Of a stretch of DNA of 64,000 nt, positions 1 through 11,446 are shown in pieces. A model generated the notes under the pieces. It was not told the origin of the DNA, ran no database searches, and saw nothing but the letters and a program-made list of their open reading frames with translations. Numbering within the stretch: the first letter of the stretch is position 1; every line of letters starts with the position of its first letter. The DNA comes from Sporodiniella umbellata (taxonomy: Eukaryota > Mucoromycota > Mucoromycetes > Mucorales > Rhizopodaceae): NCBI GenBank assembly GCA_025677835.1, contig JAIXMR010000087.1, positions 56,407-120,406 on the forward strand, read 5' to 3'. Position numbers and translations under genes: made by a program.

Positions 1-1677
1 TTATCGTCTTTACTATTACGCATTGTTTATGTCTCGAATTCAAAGCTATATTTAGTATATGTAAGGTAATAACCAAAAAAAAAAGAATAAGGGGAGTGTA
101 AGATAATGACCCAACTCTTTATCAAGACTAAATTACATTCAGTTGACTTCAATAGCATAAATCTATTTCTTTTCTTGTTTAAAGCCTACACAGCTTTGAT
201 ATTTTATATTTCTAAGAAGCCAAGGCAATCAATAAAAGTACCTGCAGCCCAACTGATAGTTAGAATTCATTGGCTTTGCTTGTACTCACTGCCTATCTGA
301 CTCTAAGCAAAACAAGGGAGAGAAACAAGTATAGACAGAAAAAGTAAAACAAAACAACTGAAGCCAGGTTTGAAGTTACTATGAGGGCCGTCAAATTGGA
401 TCCAACGCTGATCTTGTGATACATGAGCAAACGTCCTTGCCTGTCATTGAAAGCGCTGTTCGATTGCATTAACCATGACTTCGGTCTCAGCTAGAATTTT
501 TTTTAAAAAAAGCAAGTCAATGAACCCTTTACTGTAAAAGGACTACCCAGAAGCTCAAAAAAACCACACTATCTGCAGGCAAACTAAACAACTAGAGATG
601 TTGACACTTAACTTGAGGTGATTTTTCAGCTTTTGTATAGGAATATAGTAAAGAGTGTGCATAAATCTTTCTAATACTAACTGGCTGAACCAAACATAAA
701 TAAAAAGAGGAATAATAAAGCTGATCATCTCTTATTGCATACTTGTAAAAAACACAAGCTCAAAATCCACGAACAAAAGCTCAGGTACATATGTTTGTGG
801 AAAATGATCAGACTGCACAAAGGAAAGAAAGAAAGCAGCCTAAATATAAATTAGAAATTATTTTAAGCTTTCTATAGAGTACAGTCAACAATAGCCAGTC
901 TATCTCAAGCGTGACAAGACAGGCTTTCTTACAAACTGCTGTTTGCTTCAAAATACCTCCCTAACCTTCCTCCCCCCTTTTTTTTTTTTTAAAAAAAAAA
1001 GATGTTGATGGTAGCTTTTGATCTGTCAGTACAAAAGAGTTCTCGAAAAAAAAAAGCTTCCTTTTTAATAACTAAAACATGGGATTGATATTTTAAAAAA
1101 AAATAATTTCCTTTAGTTGGCGGCATGAATATATTTGCTTTTTTCTACAGCCGTATATGTTTAAAGTCAAATTACGAAAAGGTTTTAATTGATTAGCATT
1201 TTTTCTTAAAGCAGACTAAGAAAAGAACGGTAGATCTTACTAATAAGAATCTTTCTGAAAAGCCACAGTGATTGTAATGAGTTGTTCTCTTTCCCTTTTT
1301 GTTAATAAGAAAAAAAAACCTATAAAAAGAATTTTGGTGTAAAATGTCAACAAATAGTTATCGAGTAAAAAGGCTTTTTAGGCATTTCCCAGCTATATCT
1401 TAAGAAAAAGGCATGCCAGTCAAAAAAAAGGGAAACACAAGCCTTTCGTTTCATATCCTATTTGATTTCATTTTCCGTTTTATGAGGGAGTAGTTAAAAG
1501 TGGAATTTTTTTTCAAATTGTGAAAGACATTGTATGTCACACAAGGGTTTTTTTTTTTTAATAAACCATAGTCTCTTTCCCTGCTTTTTGTTATCCTTTT
1601 TTTATTTTTTTTTTATTTTTTGGAAAATCTTCTTTCTTTCTTTAAAATAAACAAAAAAAAACAGAAAGAAAAAGGCT
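1..1677. other. AT-rich intergenic DNA, no gene seen
   Basis: I see no convincing gene. The only ORF of note (64 codons from 106) has no recognisable motif and lies in low-complexity AT-rich sequence. Many A/T homopolymers are present. The last 150 bases before the F-box ORF are strongly T-rich and then A-rich, plausible promoter and 5'UTR sequence for that gene, but no defined element can be named. Confidence 0.6.
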
Positions 1678-2547
1678 ATGAATAGATGGGCAGAATTACC
1701 GAATGAAATACAAGACTCTATAATGATGTTTGCGCAGCCTACCGGCCAGACTCACGTTTGTCGCCTATGGAGTTCTTTAGCTCAGAAATACATGTATCGC
1801 TGTGTGTATTTTGAGACTGTTGCAGCGCTGGTTAATTTTGTTCGCTGCCAGGTAAATTCAAATACGGGGCAATTGGTCCAATACCTTGCGATAAACGAAT
1901 CGATCTTTGATTTTTTGAACCGAAATGCAGAAGAAACAAAGACGCTGATGTATACCTTGTTCTGGCGATGTCCAAATGTGGTCCGATTTTCTTCTGGGAG
2001 ACCCAGCAACTTCCATCGGCTAGCTAATGAAGGCAAATTGAAGCTTCGTCCGATCATTTACGACATGCCTTTGAAAGAACATTGTATGGAGTCTTATATC
2101 CGATGTATGTCAAACTTTCAACATCTCCATCAGTTCATCTTATCCGACACAATGAGTATTGGGTTTATTCATAGAATGATTGCTGTACTCGAAAGATTCT
2201 CCCAACTCAAAGTCCTTTACCTCGTGCGCTCCTCGTTCAAGGAGGATATACCCAAGATGATAAGGAAGTTTTTTTTTCTAAAGAGCGTAGAGATAAAGGA
2301 GATATTTCTTATAAAGGGGAAACTAATGAGCCTAGAGGGAGCATCTGCCATCCTCAACACATCCGATCTATCACATCTCGAAAGAAAACCAAAAAGCCAG
2401 AGCCCAGTAGACGAAGGGGGCTGGGATAGTACATTGAGGTCTTGTGTCCTTTTTGGAAAAAACCGGTACTATCTCGCCCAGTACAACTCGCATGGTGAAA
2501 ACCACCAGAATGATATCCTACAGACGTTTGTATATAGTTACGCATAA
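1678..2547 (+). CDS. F-box-like domain protein, single exon
   Basis: The 289-residue ORF opens with an F-box-like segment (LPNEIQDSI at residues 7-15, a cysteine and CRLWSSLA around 28-36, then a YRCVYFET strand), the layout of fungal F-box proteins that present substrates to SCF ubiquitin ligases through Skp1. The remainder is moderately leucine-rich and resembles the irregular LRR-like tails of these proteins, but no exact repeat is visible. Many fungal F-box proteins are 400-550 residues, so this one is short: the tail after about residue 195 (a phenylalanine run from a T tract, then polar sequence) may be read through an unrecognised intron or may have decayed. The start is the first ATG after the A-rich leader. 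The substrate cannot be predicted. Confidence 0.6.
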   Translation: MNRWAELPNEIQDSIMMFAQPTGQTHVCRLWSSLAQKYMYRCVYFETVAALVNFVRCQVNSNTGQLVQYLAINESIFDFLNRNAEETKTLMYTLFWRCPNVVRFSSGRPSNFHRLANEGKLKLRPIIYDMPLKEHCMESYIRCMSNFQHLHQFILSDTMSIGFIHRMIAVLERFSQLKVLYLVRSSFKEDIPKMIRKFFFLKSVEIKEIFLIKGKLMSLEGASAILNTSDLSHLERKPKSQSPVDEGGWDSTLRSCVLFGKNRYYLAQYNSHGENHQNDILQTFVYSYA

Positions 2548-2667
2548 ATGGTCTTTTATAAACATACAGAACGCATTTTAGAAGAATGTAAATTTAAACA
2601 ACAACAGTCAAGATAATAACAATAGTAACAATAATAGAAATAACATAAATAAACATATCCATTTTTC

Positions 2668-2708
<41 letters not shown>

Positions 2709-3599
2709 ATAAAAATCGCTGTCTTTACTTTTGTTCGCTGCTTTAGGGAAAAAGGGTGCGCTTATAGTTTAATTTTGGTTCCATTGACGATTTTTAATAA
2801 CAAGTCCCTTAATAACAAACAGGAAGAGTTGGTAATTGATTGTTATTATTACACGACAAAGCCATTTGTAAACAAAGCGACATAAAGATACGCAATACGA
2901 TTTTCCAGAGTGCATTAACGTTTGTTACCCAGAGTACATTCAAAAAAAAACTGTAGTGCGTTTATTTTTACTTTTTTTAATTAAAGCATAGTTACTAACT
3001 TGGATGAAATTCTTTGTGACAGTAAAGGTTTTAATACGTCTTTAGAATACAAAAAAAATCCTAAGCTACTCAGCGTATAAGACTTCCCCCCCCCCTTACT
3101 AAAGCATTTGTATTGTTTACCAATAGCAATAGCCAAGTTACACAACATATTCTCACTGAGGATAATCATAACCCTAGGAACGGTCAAAGGCTTGACTGGC
3201 TGTACCATCTCAGATTATACTTTGTACTTGTTTTTTTTTTTTTTTTTTTTTTTTGAAACGTGGTGCTCAGCGGCTGTGTATACATTCTTTTGTTTGATAC
3301 CACAGCATTTTAAAACCTTTTGTTGTTGTTATTGTTGGAGTGAACTACAGTATTTCTGAAAAATCAGTGTTTAAGATGTGTCTATAGTTTGCATTATAAA
3401 CACAAAATTCTAGAAAACAACTTCTATTATTATTTAAAACCGGGCTGTACCATTTTGTCTACTTGAGTCTTTTTTTTTTTAGGAGGTTTCAGAGAAATCC
3501 GGGTTTATTTAAAGTCAAATAGACTCTGTTTACTCGAGTCTCAAGTGGTTGATACGATGAGATGAAAACGGAATCTGAAGGCCCCTTCCTACTCTATGC
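2548..3599. other. intergenic DNA with long poly-T tracts
   Basis: No gene is supported. The stretch holds a T run of about 37 (2670-2706), a shorter one near 3230-3254, and an 83-codon ORF at 3108 that exists only because it reads through the second T run. Confidence 0.5.
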
Positions 3600-4400
3600 C
3601 AAAACATACTTTTTGGTTTTCAACATCTTTGACGGCGGCACACCCTAATTTTTTTTATCAGGCGATGGTCCAAGTGTTTGGGTAACAAAAAATGATGATT
3701 GCACGATTGGAGAAAAATCTCGCTCAACTAAAGCTCTCTATTCGACGTCTCTACTACAAAAGCCTTGTAAAACACTGGCTTTTTTAATTCTGAAAAAGAA
3801 CGTAGCCAAATGCTTCCCTTTCTTTACTTTGCTTTTATATGCCGACCAAAGTTATTCGATTGGATCAAGTTCAGGCGGAAGTATCCGTAGTCACAGAATT
3901 CAATGAAACCAATGTGTTTATGAATAAGGCAGTTGTCTATCATCAGATACTGTATTTGTGAGCGGTCTCGCTCCCTTTACCTTTTTCGATGCTCCTTTTC
4001 TCTTTGTATGCGGCATTGGTTTTGGAAACCTTCAGCCAAGGGATACCCGCTCTCGTTTTGGGAGTTTCCACAATTGGCGTTCCGCCCACGGATGTTGAAG
4101 CCTGCTGCTAATCATGCAATCCATAGTCGTTTTCAATGACCTATCTATATCAGGTCGCCCTTTTCAGTGACATACTCCAACGTGTAGTGACGTATTGGTG
4201 GGGAGAGAGATCTTGCTAGTATGAACTGATCCTCATCACTAAGGTGTACGAGCTATTCTCTAAAGGTCTTCCAGCTGACCTGCCACCTTCTCAAATATAG
4301 ACCTCAACCTCTGCTCTATCTTGTTTGAGTAGTGCCTAAAGCTATTTTCAACTGTTTTCACATCAACTAACTTTTCTTTTATTATTATTTTCGGCTCAGT
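3600..4400 (-). pseudogene. Decayed Tc1/mariner (IS630-type, DDE_3) transposase
   Basis: Read on the minus strand, the sequence shows scattered transposase motifs in several frames. There is a GFNIRGRNA-like stretch near 4085 (compare the family's FIDE-x-GFN followed by Arg/Asn), then a lysine-rich linker, then MIDNCLIHKH with IEFCDYGYF near 3865-3945. The latter matches the second catalytic block (D-N-x-P-I-H-K) and its downstream helix. LNLIQSNNF just after it is a worn version of the LNPIE-x-FW block with the catalytic Glu changed. Frames shift at least twice and stops interrupt, so this is a relic. It is clearly different in sequence from the transposase inside the palindromic array. Limits are approximate. 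Confidence 0.5.
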
Positions 4401-4601
4401 CCTAGGCTTTGCTTCTGAAACTACTTTTCCCCAAGGTTAATCTCCATCCGGTATTGGATGATTCCATTTTCATCCACTTTCCATTGCCGAAACAAGCCGT
4501 GGACATCTGAAAAGGAAAGTGAAGTGTGTGTGCATGAATCTCTTGTTGTTTTACTAATGCCTTTTCAAAAAGTGTCTGGGACTCATTTCGTAGGTTCATC
4601 A

Positions 4602-4626
4602 ACACACACACACACACACACACACA
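4602..4626. repeat. (CA)n microsatellite
   Basis: An uninterrupted run of about 12 CA dinucleotides lies between the transposase relic and the CNH gene. The rest of 4402-4945 holds no supported gene; a 132-codon minus-strand ORF there depends on this repeat (Cys-Val run) and has no family features. Confidence 0.85.
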
Positions 4627-4945
4627 TTCTTTCGAAACTGTTGGGCTAATCAAGACGAATAGCAAAAAAAGGAGGCTATTGGGATCTGATGAATGGAGGT
4701 CGACCATGAGCTCCAATGTAAAAGGCTTTGTTTTCCCATACTGGCAATGTTGTTGGATATGCCACCATTTTAGGGTGTAAAACATTGTACAAAAATCCAA
4801 AAATGGTCAATAGTAAAATCAGTGTACCTGAATTTCAATTTATAAAGTGGAAATGAAGCCTTTTTATTAAAGTGTTTTTTTTTTTTTTTTTTTTTTTTTT
4901 TTTGGGGAGAATTCCAAAAGAAAAGCCAAGGCCAAAAAGAAAGAG

Positions 4946-6489
4946 ATGTCAAATGACGTCTGTTTTAAAGTAGAAAATGACTTTTGTTTACCGCCTTATT
5001 CAACAGAATGTGCGGATGTTGTTTCTAGCCCTGGTCATCTCTCTCCGTTAGTTGAAGAGGTAAAGTACAAAATAGAGAAGAGTAGAATACCAACCGAATA
5101 TATCAAAAAAAAAAGTGTTCACTTCAGCTAAAGCTGGTAGCTTCGAGTGTGGATGCATGGTCCAGTGCGCCTTTTGAGTGCAGCTGTGTATTAGAAGATA
5201 GGTTTTTACTGCTGGGCCACCGTGAGGGCATTAAATTAATCGATATGGAGCAGCCAAAGCCTCCGACGGTGATTATATGGACGCGAGTACGCCATATATA
5301 TGTGATAGCGTCTTGTGGGGTGATAGTGATGGTGTCTGACAAGAGTAAGCCGGTGCGATGTTACTCTTACGAGGCAGTTCTCAAGCTGGTTTACAGTGTA
5401 CTCTCTCTGGACTGGTCTACTCGAAAGACGAGATTTGATATCCCTTCGTTTAAAGACTGGCAACAGGTGGCCTCGAAAGTAGCCATGAACATCAGCTCAG
5501 ATGCAGAAGAGGAAGTGAATGTATCGGGCATGAACAGTTTGGGCTCTGCACTCAAGGAGAGATTGGCAAGAAAGCAAAAAGAGAAAATGCCTCAGAAGAC
5601 GTGCTTTATCGTAGACAGCCTGACGAAACCTTTCTATGTGTGCAACCATATCATTCCTCAGGAGTTTCACTACAAACTACCGGAATCCAAAGAAGCACTC
5701 GACTTGGAATTCTATCAGACAAACACCTATCTATTTCTAGCCATTCTCCATCGCGACAAGATTGTGCTATGGCAAAAGAAACGCGACCATCCACTACGAC
5801 ATTTTTACCGGTTCAAGGTGTTTTGGATACCCACTGAAGCTAAAGCAATTTCGTTTGCTGACGACCGCAACACGCTAAGACATATCCTTGTCGTCTTTGG
5901 CGCTGAGGCGACAGCGATCGAGTTGAGAGACTGCCAGGTAGAGACGATTCCGATTGATGCTACGCTGAGGCGGATCTACGAGACGACCTGGAGAGAACAA
6001 GGCGAGACTACATTGCTGGCCAGTGTACCGCCCATTCAATGGACATCGATCCTGCAGCTTCCTTTTTTCCCCCATCTACCGCCTACCACCCTCAGCACCG
6101 AGTATTCCATCCCACCGTCCTATACAACCGTCATGACCACCCTCGCTAGCTCTGCCCCACCTGAACCTGTGGCACTCGAAGCCTCGGCACAGCTTTTCTT
6201 TGCCACCTTTGGTGCACAGAGCTTTATTATCGACGTCCTAGGCAATCTTTACTCCACCCAGGTCTTTCGTTGGGCAGAACCTCCTTTACATATCGAATTC
6301 ATTCAGCTAGATCAGTGGTACGCCATCGGTTTCGGCCATGCCACGGTCGAACGGATGGACATGAAAAGTGGACGTTCTCAGAAAATTATGCATGGCGTAC
6401 CCGTCAAATTCTTGGGTCGATGGAGGCAGGTGCTTATCTGGAGTTGTGCCGCCAAACAAACGCATGTGTATATGCTCAAGAATCAATAA
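4946..6489 (+). CDS. CNH (citron homology) domain protein, two exons
   Basis: The model joins 4946..5059 and 5128..6489 (491 residues). The 68-nt intron has donor GTAAAG and acceptor TTCAG and is phase 0, so LSPLVEE runs into LKLVASSVDAW. The second exon begins a CNH beta-propeller: LLLGHREGIKLID near the start is the typical 'value-gly-x-x-x-Gly-leu-x-x-ile-asp' first strand pair, and AEPPLHIEF and ERMDMKSGRSQKI near the end fit the last blades. CNH domains bind small GTPases or act in vesicle-tethering and signalling proteins (Rom1/Rom2, citron, Vps39/TGFBRAP1). Here the domain makes up nearly the whole protein, with no DH, PH or kinase domain. A disordered Lys-rich insert (residues about 150-170) interrupts it. 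The start is the first ATG in the frame; the frame is open further upstream, so an earlier exon cannot be excluded. Confidence 0.6.
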
Positions 6490-6504
6490 TAATAAAAGAC
6501 AGTT

Positions 6505-6529
6505 TATATATATATATATATATATATAT
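6505..6529. repeat. (TA)n microsatellite
   Basis: About 12 TA units lie between the convergent 3' ends of the CNH gene and the LACTB2-like gene, probably within the 3'UTRs. Confidence 0.8.
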
Positions 6530-6555
6530 TCTTTGGCTTAGAGACAGTGTTTGCT

Positions 6556-7473
6556 TTATTTTAAATAATAAGGTTCGAGAGGGCTGACACCATGACCTAC
6601 CTTGGCTTCTGCTTGTAGTTTTTTGAGGTGCAAGAGAATGTTGTGTGTGGCTGGGGCATGGAGGGATTGGGGATAGTCTTTGTAAAGTACCTGAACTATT
6701 TCCAGAGGTGTCAGCGGTCCTTTTTGAAGCAGTTGGATGATCTGTTGCTCGCGCGCAAGTCGATGCCCAATGTATTCCTGGATTTTAGCCACCCCATGTT
6801 CAATGAGGGGACCGTGGCCGGGATAGAGCCGTCTAGGCTCCAAAGCCAGCAGTCTTTCCAGGCCAGCCATATACGCCTGTAAATCCTCAAATACCGCCGT
6901 GCCTTGGCCTAGCACACAATCCACTGTGAACAGGCTCTTTTCTTCTTCCAGCCAAAACGTGCAGTGATCTTGGGTATGACCGGGCGTATAGATCACCCGG
7001 AGTGTGACGTCTTCTGCCGTGAAGACCTGCTGGTCTTTTAAATCCTGAGTGACTATCGCTGGAAAATCCTGCATCGACGTGAGCGTATAGCCCAACGGTA
7101 AAGGGTATTTGTGAACCTGGATCGGGCGGGATGCAAGCGAGGAAGAAAGAATGCCTGCCAGACCTCCCCAGTGGTCCAAATGGCCATGGCTGATAATAAT
7201 ATCGGATATATAAGCGTCGGGTTGTGTCTGCTGAAGCGATTCTTTCAGGAGATCCAGATATTCAGGCTTACCTTCCCCACAATCCAGTAAAACCTTTTTG
7301 GCCCCGGCACCCAACAGATACGTATTGGTGCCTAAATTCAAACAATTAACACAGAAACAAAACAAATAACACTCACCTTGTAACGTAAATTTCCCCGGAT
7401 TCAGTCCCAACACTCTCCACACACGGCTAGAGAGCTTCGAAAACGATGGAAGGACGGCTAATGCTTCAGTCAT
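6556..7473 (-). CDS. LACTB2: LACTB2-type metallo-beta-lactamase fold endoribonuclease
   Basis: Exons complement(6556..7331, 7377..7473) encode 290 residues, close to the 288 of human LACTB2. The 45-nt intron (GTGAGT...TTTAG) is a multiple of three and open, so the unspliced frame also reads through. Splicing restores TLQGTNTYLLG, the family's conserved TLQGTNTYL block. The zinc-binding motif HGHLDH lies at residues 81-86, with further ligands His151 (YTPGHTQDH), Asp170 (FTVDCVLG) and His205 (YPGHGP). The C-terminal winged-helix part ends in the family-like HNILLHLKKL. The human enzyme cleaves single-stranded RNA in mitochondria. No clear mitochondrial presequence is seen here, although the N-terminus is Ser/Arg-containing. 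The start at 7473 aligns with the family; the frame is open upstream but reads a phenylalanine-rich UTR. Confidence 0.85.
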   Translation of the reverse strand: MTEALAVLPSFSKLSSRVWRVLGLNPGKFTLQGECYLFCFCVNCLNLGTNTYLLGAGAKKVLLDCGEGKPEYLDLLKESLQQTQPDAYISDIIISHGHLDHWGGLAGILSSSLASRPIQVHKYPLPLGYTLTSMQDFPAIVTQDLKDQQVFTAEDVTLRVIYTPGHTQDHCTFWLEEEKSLFTVDCVLGQGTAVFEDLQAYMAGLERLLALEPRRLYPGHGPLIEHGVAKIQEYIGHRLAREQQIIQLLQKGPLTPLEIVQVLYKDYPQSLHAPATHNILLHLKKLQAEAKVGHGVSPLEPYYLK

Positions 7474-7715
7474 TGGTCTTTTGTAAAAGAAAAAGAGAAA
7501 GAGAGAGGGTGGGAAAAGGATCTTTATGATTTGTAATCCATTCATGTTCCGAAATAGCATCATGTTTTGTCATTAAAAAAAAAGACGGTGCAACTTACTG
7601 CCAACTCTAATTTTTTTTTTTTTTTTATTAGGATTGTTTCTCAGGTCCAATCATCACCCAAAAGTGCATTTCTTTCTGTTTTTTTTTTTTTTTTTTTTAA
7701 AAAAATAAAATAAAA

Positions 7716-8487
7716 ATGTCAGCAAGAGATCAGATGCAGTACATCAAGGTTGTCTTGATTCTATGTTCAAGCTTTTTCGCTTATGGAGTAAATAAATAGC
7801 AAGGTTATAAACACACCTCTCATTTTTTTATATGTGGAAACAATAGACTTTTTGGTCAGACTGGTCTTTTGACTATTACTTTTTATGGGCCAATCTCTCT
7901 GAACATCCTACAGCTGTTTCTCGAGCTACGGTAAGTACGCGTTAAAACCACAAAAAAAATAAAAAAAAAATAAAAAAAAAAATACACACGAGACTCAGAC
8001 CGAGAGATGATAGCTGTATTACACCAACCAGTTGAATGTGCCCAATATCATAAAGTATATTCCTTTTGCTAATCTGATGATTGCAGCTGTTGGGTTTGCT
8101 GCTGGTTTGGCCAATATGACAGACGGAAATATTTTATTCGATGGTGCTTCTTTAGGTAAACGTCGAGTTGAAATAGAAGGTTCTGATCCCTTTAGTGTTG
8201 ATGTTGTTTGCTATTTCAACCTATGCTTCTTCTGTCAAGCCAGGTAAAGAAGAACAGAATAGTTTAGGGAATTTATTTTTATGATTGATGTAGGCATGGT
8301 GGCTATTTCAGAAACTACGGATGAAACCGAGATTATCAGCAATCTGAGAAACATTGCAGCAGCTCACTTTATCATTGTTTTGGCTATTACGGGTATTATT
8401 GGTCTACAGATCACCTATTACGTGCTTACGAAGCGAGCTGACAATGCCGAGTTGGCAGCGTTGGCCAAAGAAAAAAAGAAAGACTAG
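7716..8487 (+). CDS. SHR3: Shr3-family ER membrane chaperone for amino-acid permeases
   Basis: Five exons are rebuilt: 7716..7787, 7847..7930, 8014..8155, 8196..8243 and 8294..8487 (179 residues). All introns are GT-AG and all junctions keep frame. Diagnostic blocks are WSDWSFDYYFLW (the family's F-x-DYxLLW luminal motif after helix 1), NILFDGASLVLM (compare NMLFDGASL in the Aspergillus protein), and LRNIAAAHFIIVLAITGI, followed by a charged cytosolic tail ending KEKKKD. Four hydrophobic helices match the known topology. Shr3 prevents aggregation of amino-acid permeases in the ER membrane and helps load them into COPII vesicles. The Lys-rich end may act as an ER-retention or COPII-contact tail (inference). 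The unspliced track shows only fragments, so the gene is easily missed. Confidence 0.85.
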
Positions 8488-8563
8488 GAGAAAGGATGTG
8501 TTTATTCTATAATGATTATTCAATAATAATAATAATAAAAAAAAAAAAAAAAAAAGAATCTAT

Positions 8564-10245
8564 TTAGGCAGGACAATAGGGGGGTAATGGGTCGCCAGTC
8601 GCTTTGGGGTGAATAAAAGAGCTGATGGTGACGTAGAGAGTGTAGATCATGATACCGAGACCAAAGAGGATGAGAAAGACATCCATCAAGCGGTCCGACC
8701 ATTTTTTAGAAATTTTGAGATGGAACATGCCGGGGAAAATGAAGCAGAGAGGCACACAGGCCAAGGAGCCTACGAGGGACACAAACTTGTCTAGGTTTTC
8801 AGCGCCGACGCCAAACGCAATCACAGCGCAGACGGCCGAGATGAGGATACGGTAGACATTCTTGGACATCTTGATAAAGAAGCTGTCACGTCCGGACCGT
8901 TTACGGAAGATGCCGTTCTCGATGATCTTGAGGGCGGGGAAGAGCATGAAGGGCGCGGTCAGGCAGATGGCGAGCGAGTAGAGCAGTTCGACCGCGATCG
9001 TGAGTTTATCAGCCGGGGGAAAGTTGTAGATGACGGCGGACTGAATACGATCACCGTAGGCGAGATAGGAAAGGGTGCCGATCAAGACGTAGATCATTGT
9101 GACAATGAGCATGCCCAACGTAAGAACAAAAGGAAAACGGTCGGGCTGCTTCATGGATTCTACAATGGGAATGATCAGGCCAATGCCTTCAAAAGAAAAG
9201 GTGGCGGTACCAATCATCAACGCAAAGTTCTCGGGGTTCACTGGGGCCACGTTGGGCCCGACGCCAAAGTTCTTCAGTTGATCCGCCGTAAAGTAAATGA
9301 TGCAGATCAAGCCAAAGAGGATAAGCACGTCGGCCAAGATGACAGCAAACGAAAGTTTGGCCAGGTGGCGGACCAGAGAGCAAGGAATAAGAATGATGAG
9401 CGGGAACCAGATATAGTACTTTTCAGCAATATGGCTCGTGCAGTTGGAAAGTACGTCGACCGCGTTGACCAAATTGCCGGAAATAAAGATAAAATACGAA
9501 CAGACAAAGCCGATCTGAGAAATCACAATAAAGAACAGAACCACCAAACGTAACCAACGATTGTACAGAATACCGCCGATATCACCGTAAGATCCACCTA
9601 CTACCAACTGGGTATTCACCAACCTTTGGAAAGCCAGCAGACAGATCAAGGCAATCACAATGATCAGCACAATCGATAGAGCCAAACCACCGTTCTGAAA
9701 ACTATAGACTCAACCGTCAGTCTTTGCTTGCCTTTTGGATTCAATACTTACGCTTTGGGTAAAAACAAGACGCCCGAGCCCAGAAAGGCCTTCAAGAACA
9801 TGAACATGGCTTTTCCTACCGACGCCTTGGGTGCTTCTTCTTCTTCTGGAGAGGCTTCTTCTTCTTCAGCAAGGCTACTTTCTTTATGAAAGTTCTTGAT
9901 AGACGAGCGTTGAGTCATGATGCTCTTGCGTTTCTCTTCGTTCATACTCTCCAAATGAACACGGTTACGAGGCGCGCGTTCATCCAGTCTTTCACCGGCA
10001 AAGTTAGTATACAGCGAGAAGGAAGACAGGTTACGGACCATCGTCTTTCGCTTGGCAGGCGACATAAAGGAAGTAGCACGAGAAGAGAGCGTGGGCCGAG
10101 ATTTGATTTGGCCTGTAGTATTTAACCGGTTGGCCTCAGGTCTGGCTGGATCCGTAAAGTGCGCATGATGTGTAGTGGCAGATGTGGTATATTCTGGTCG
10201 GATATGCTCAACAGATCGACTTCGTGTTTGTTCTAAATTTGACAT
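8564..10245 (-). CDS. Vacuolar amino-acid transporter, AAAP family (Avt3/Avt4-like)
   Basis: Exons complement(8564..9701, 9752..10245) give 543 residues. The intron (GTAAGT...TATAG, 50 nt) joins LPKA to FQNGGL, reconstituting the family signature FLGSGVLFLPKAFQNGG at the first membrane helix. The first 135 residues are hydrophilic, Ser/Arg-rich and then acidic (EEEEASPEEEE), as in yeast Avt3/Avt4, whose long cytosolic N-terminus is regulatory. About eleven hydrophobic segments follow, with GTATFSFEGIGLIIPIVESM, a hallmark of helix 6, and a C-terminus near PPYCP. Avt3/4 proteins export neutral amino acids from the vacuole. The gene is convergent with Shr3 (stop codons 77 bases apart) and separated from it by poly-A. 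Substrate assignment is by family only. Confidence 0.88.
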
Positions 10246-10249
10246 TTCT

Positions 10250-10251
<2 letters not shown>

Positions 10252-10283
<32 letters not shown>
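10252..10283. repeat. poly-A tract just upstream of the transporter gene
   Basis: A run of about 32 A lies 6 bases upstream of the Avt start (poly-T on the coding strand). Together with further A/T runs to 10,350 and 10,450-10,470 it probably forms its T-rich promoter or 5'UTR. Confidence 0.6.
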
Positions 10284-10287
<4 letters not shown>

Positions 10288-10491
10288 TATAATAATAACA
10301 GAGAGAAAAGCCTTGAAAACTAGAAAATTAAAAAAAAAAAAAGGGATTTTTAAATAAAAAGATTGGACCCGTTTTATGGCCTTTCATTTCTTGAATGCTT
10401 GACTTTTGATATTTCCATCGCAGATTGACGTCAGTTTATTTCCTTTATAAAATTTTTTTTTTTTTTTTTATTTAAAATAGACATTCGTTGT

Positions 10492-11100
10492 CTAAAATCC
10501 AAAAGAAAGAAAAGCCATAAAGCAAAAAGAGCAACCATGGTAAAGAAAATAAGTGTTTTCATCCACCCAAGTAGAGCACCTAAAAATGTTATGGCTACAA
10601 GACAAGCGTTGGTTTGCCCTGCATTGTCTTTTGTAGTGACAAGCTTGCGCTGTCATTGTTGCCTTGGTGACACATACAGTGTAGGACAATGATATCATTT
10701 CTACCTTTTTCACTGTAGAAAACTGCTCACTCCGCCGTGCACGCTTTCTATTTATTTCTTTCGAATGGGTTGGCTGCAATGCCGAAAAGCGGTTGGCTTT
10801 ATACAGAGAAAGGTTGGAGTAAGCATGACGAATGATCTGCTTCCAGTCTTCGTTGGCATATCCCCATTCAGCCTGCATAGCAATTCAACTCAAGAGCCCC
10901 GATGGTCCCCCCCCCGTTTTCCCGGAATGTTCTGCAAAAGCAAGTCATAGGTTCGCGTGCAGATCTTGGAGTAGCGCCTCTTTCTTGCCTTTGGTTTCCG
11001 AAATAGCCTTATTCTAGACCCTTCCGGAGATGATGTCAATCTTCTTTTCTTCACTTCTCTTTACTTTTCGGCTACTTGCACCGACGTACTTCTTTGGCAT
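10492..11100 (-). pseudogene. Decayed protein-coding relic of unknown family
   Basis: The minus strand reads MPKKYVGASSRKVKRSEEK from 11,100. It then reads KGKKEALLQDLHANL and AFAEHSGKT in a frame broken by stops, and a 128-codon ORF (10,878-10,492) starting MQAEWGYANEDWKQIIRHA. The codon texture of these pieces (dense Lys/Glu/Leu, few stops over 15-40 codons) looks like former coding sequence with frameshifts. YANEDWKQII faintly recalls the EDWKQVIW block of Tc1 transposases, but the following DES motif is absent, so I do not assign it. A run of nine C at about 10,909-10,917 coincides with one frame break. The rest of 10,246-11,446 holds only A/T tracts. Confidence 0.3.
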
Positions 11101-11446
11101 CTCAAGTCAGCATCTTTTCTAATAATAAGAAAAAAAAAATTTTTTTTCGCGTACAATTCCATACAAAACGGAGTATTCCAAAGCCAGCACTGTGTCACCG
11201 CCTTGGAGATCGCACAAACCCTCACTCTTGATCTTTCCGATCGAGCGTGTCACCAACGCTTGAAGCTATCCTTGAAATCAACCCCTCTTTTTTATATCCT
11301 CTTATGAGGTTTAGTGCCAAAAAAAAAAAAAAAAAAAAAAGCTTAAAATGCCATGGTTTAAATCACCGTAGACTTTATACAAGATAAAAAAAAAAGAAAA
11401 AAGAAAGGCAGAGGGTGGAGGGGAGGGGGATATTCTATACAATGGC

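Noticed and set aside
4402..4800. 132-codon minus-strand ORF with Cys-Val run
   Set aside because: It reads through the (CA)n microsatellite and shows no family features.
5149..6489. GTG start for the CNH gene
   Set aside because: The frame is open upstream to a good TTCAG acceptor, and a phase-0 intron links it to an ATG exon. A GTG start is unlikely in a nuclear fungal gene.
10492..10878. Tc1 transposase assignment from YANEDWKQII
   Set aside because: The catalytic DES/DE-x-x-F motif that should follow is absent in all frames, so it was left as an unknown relic.
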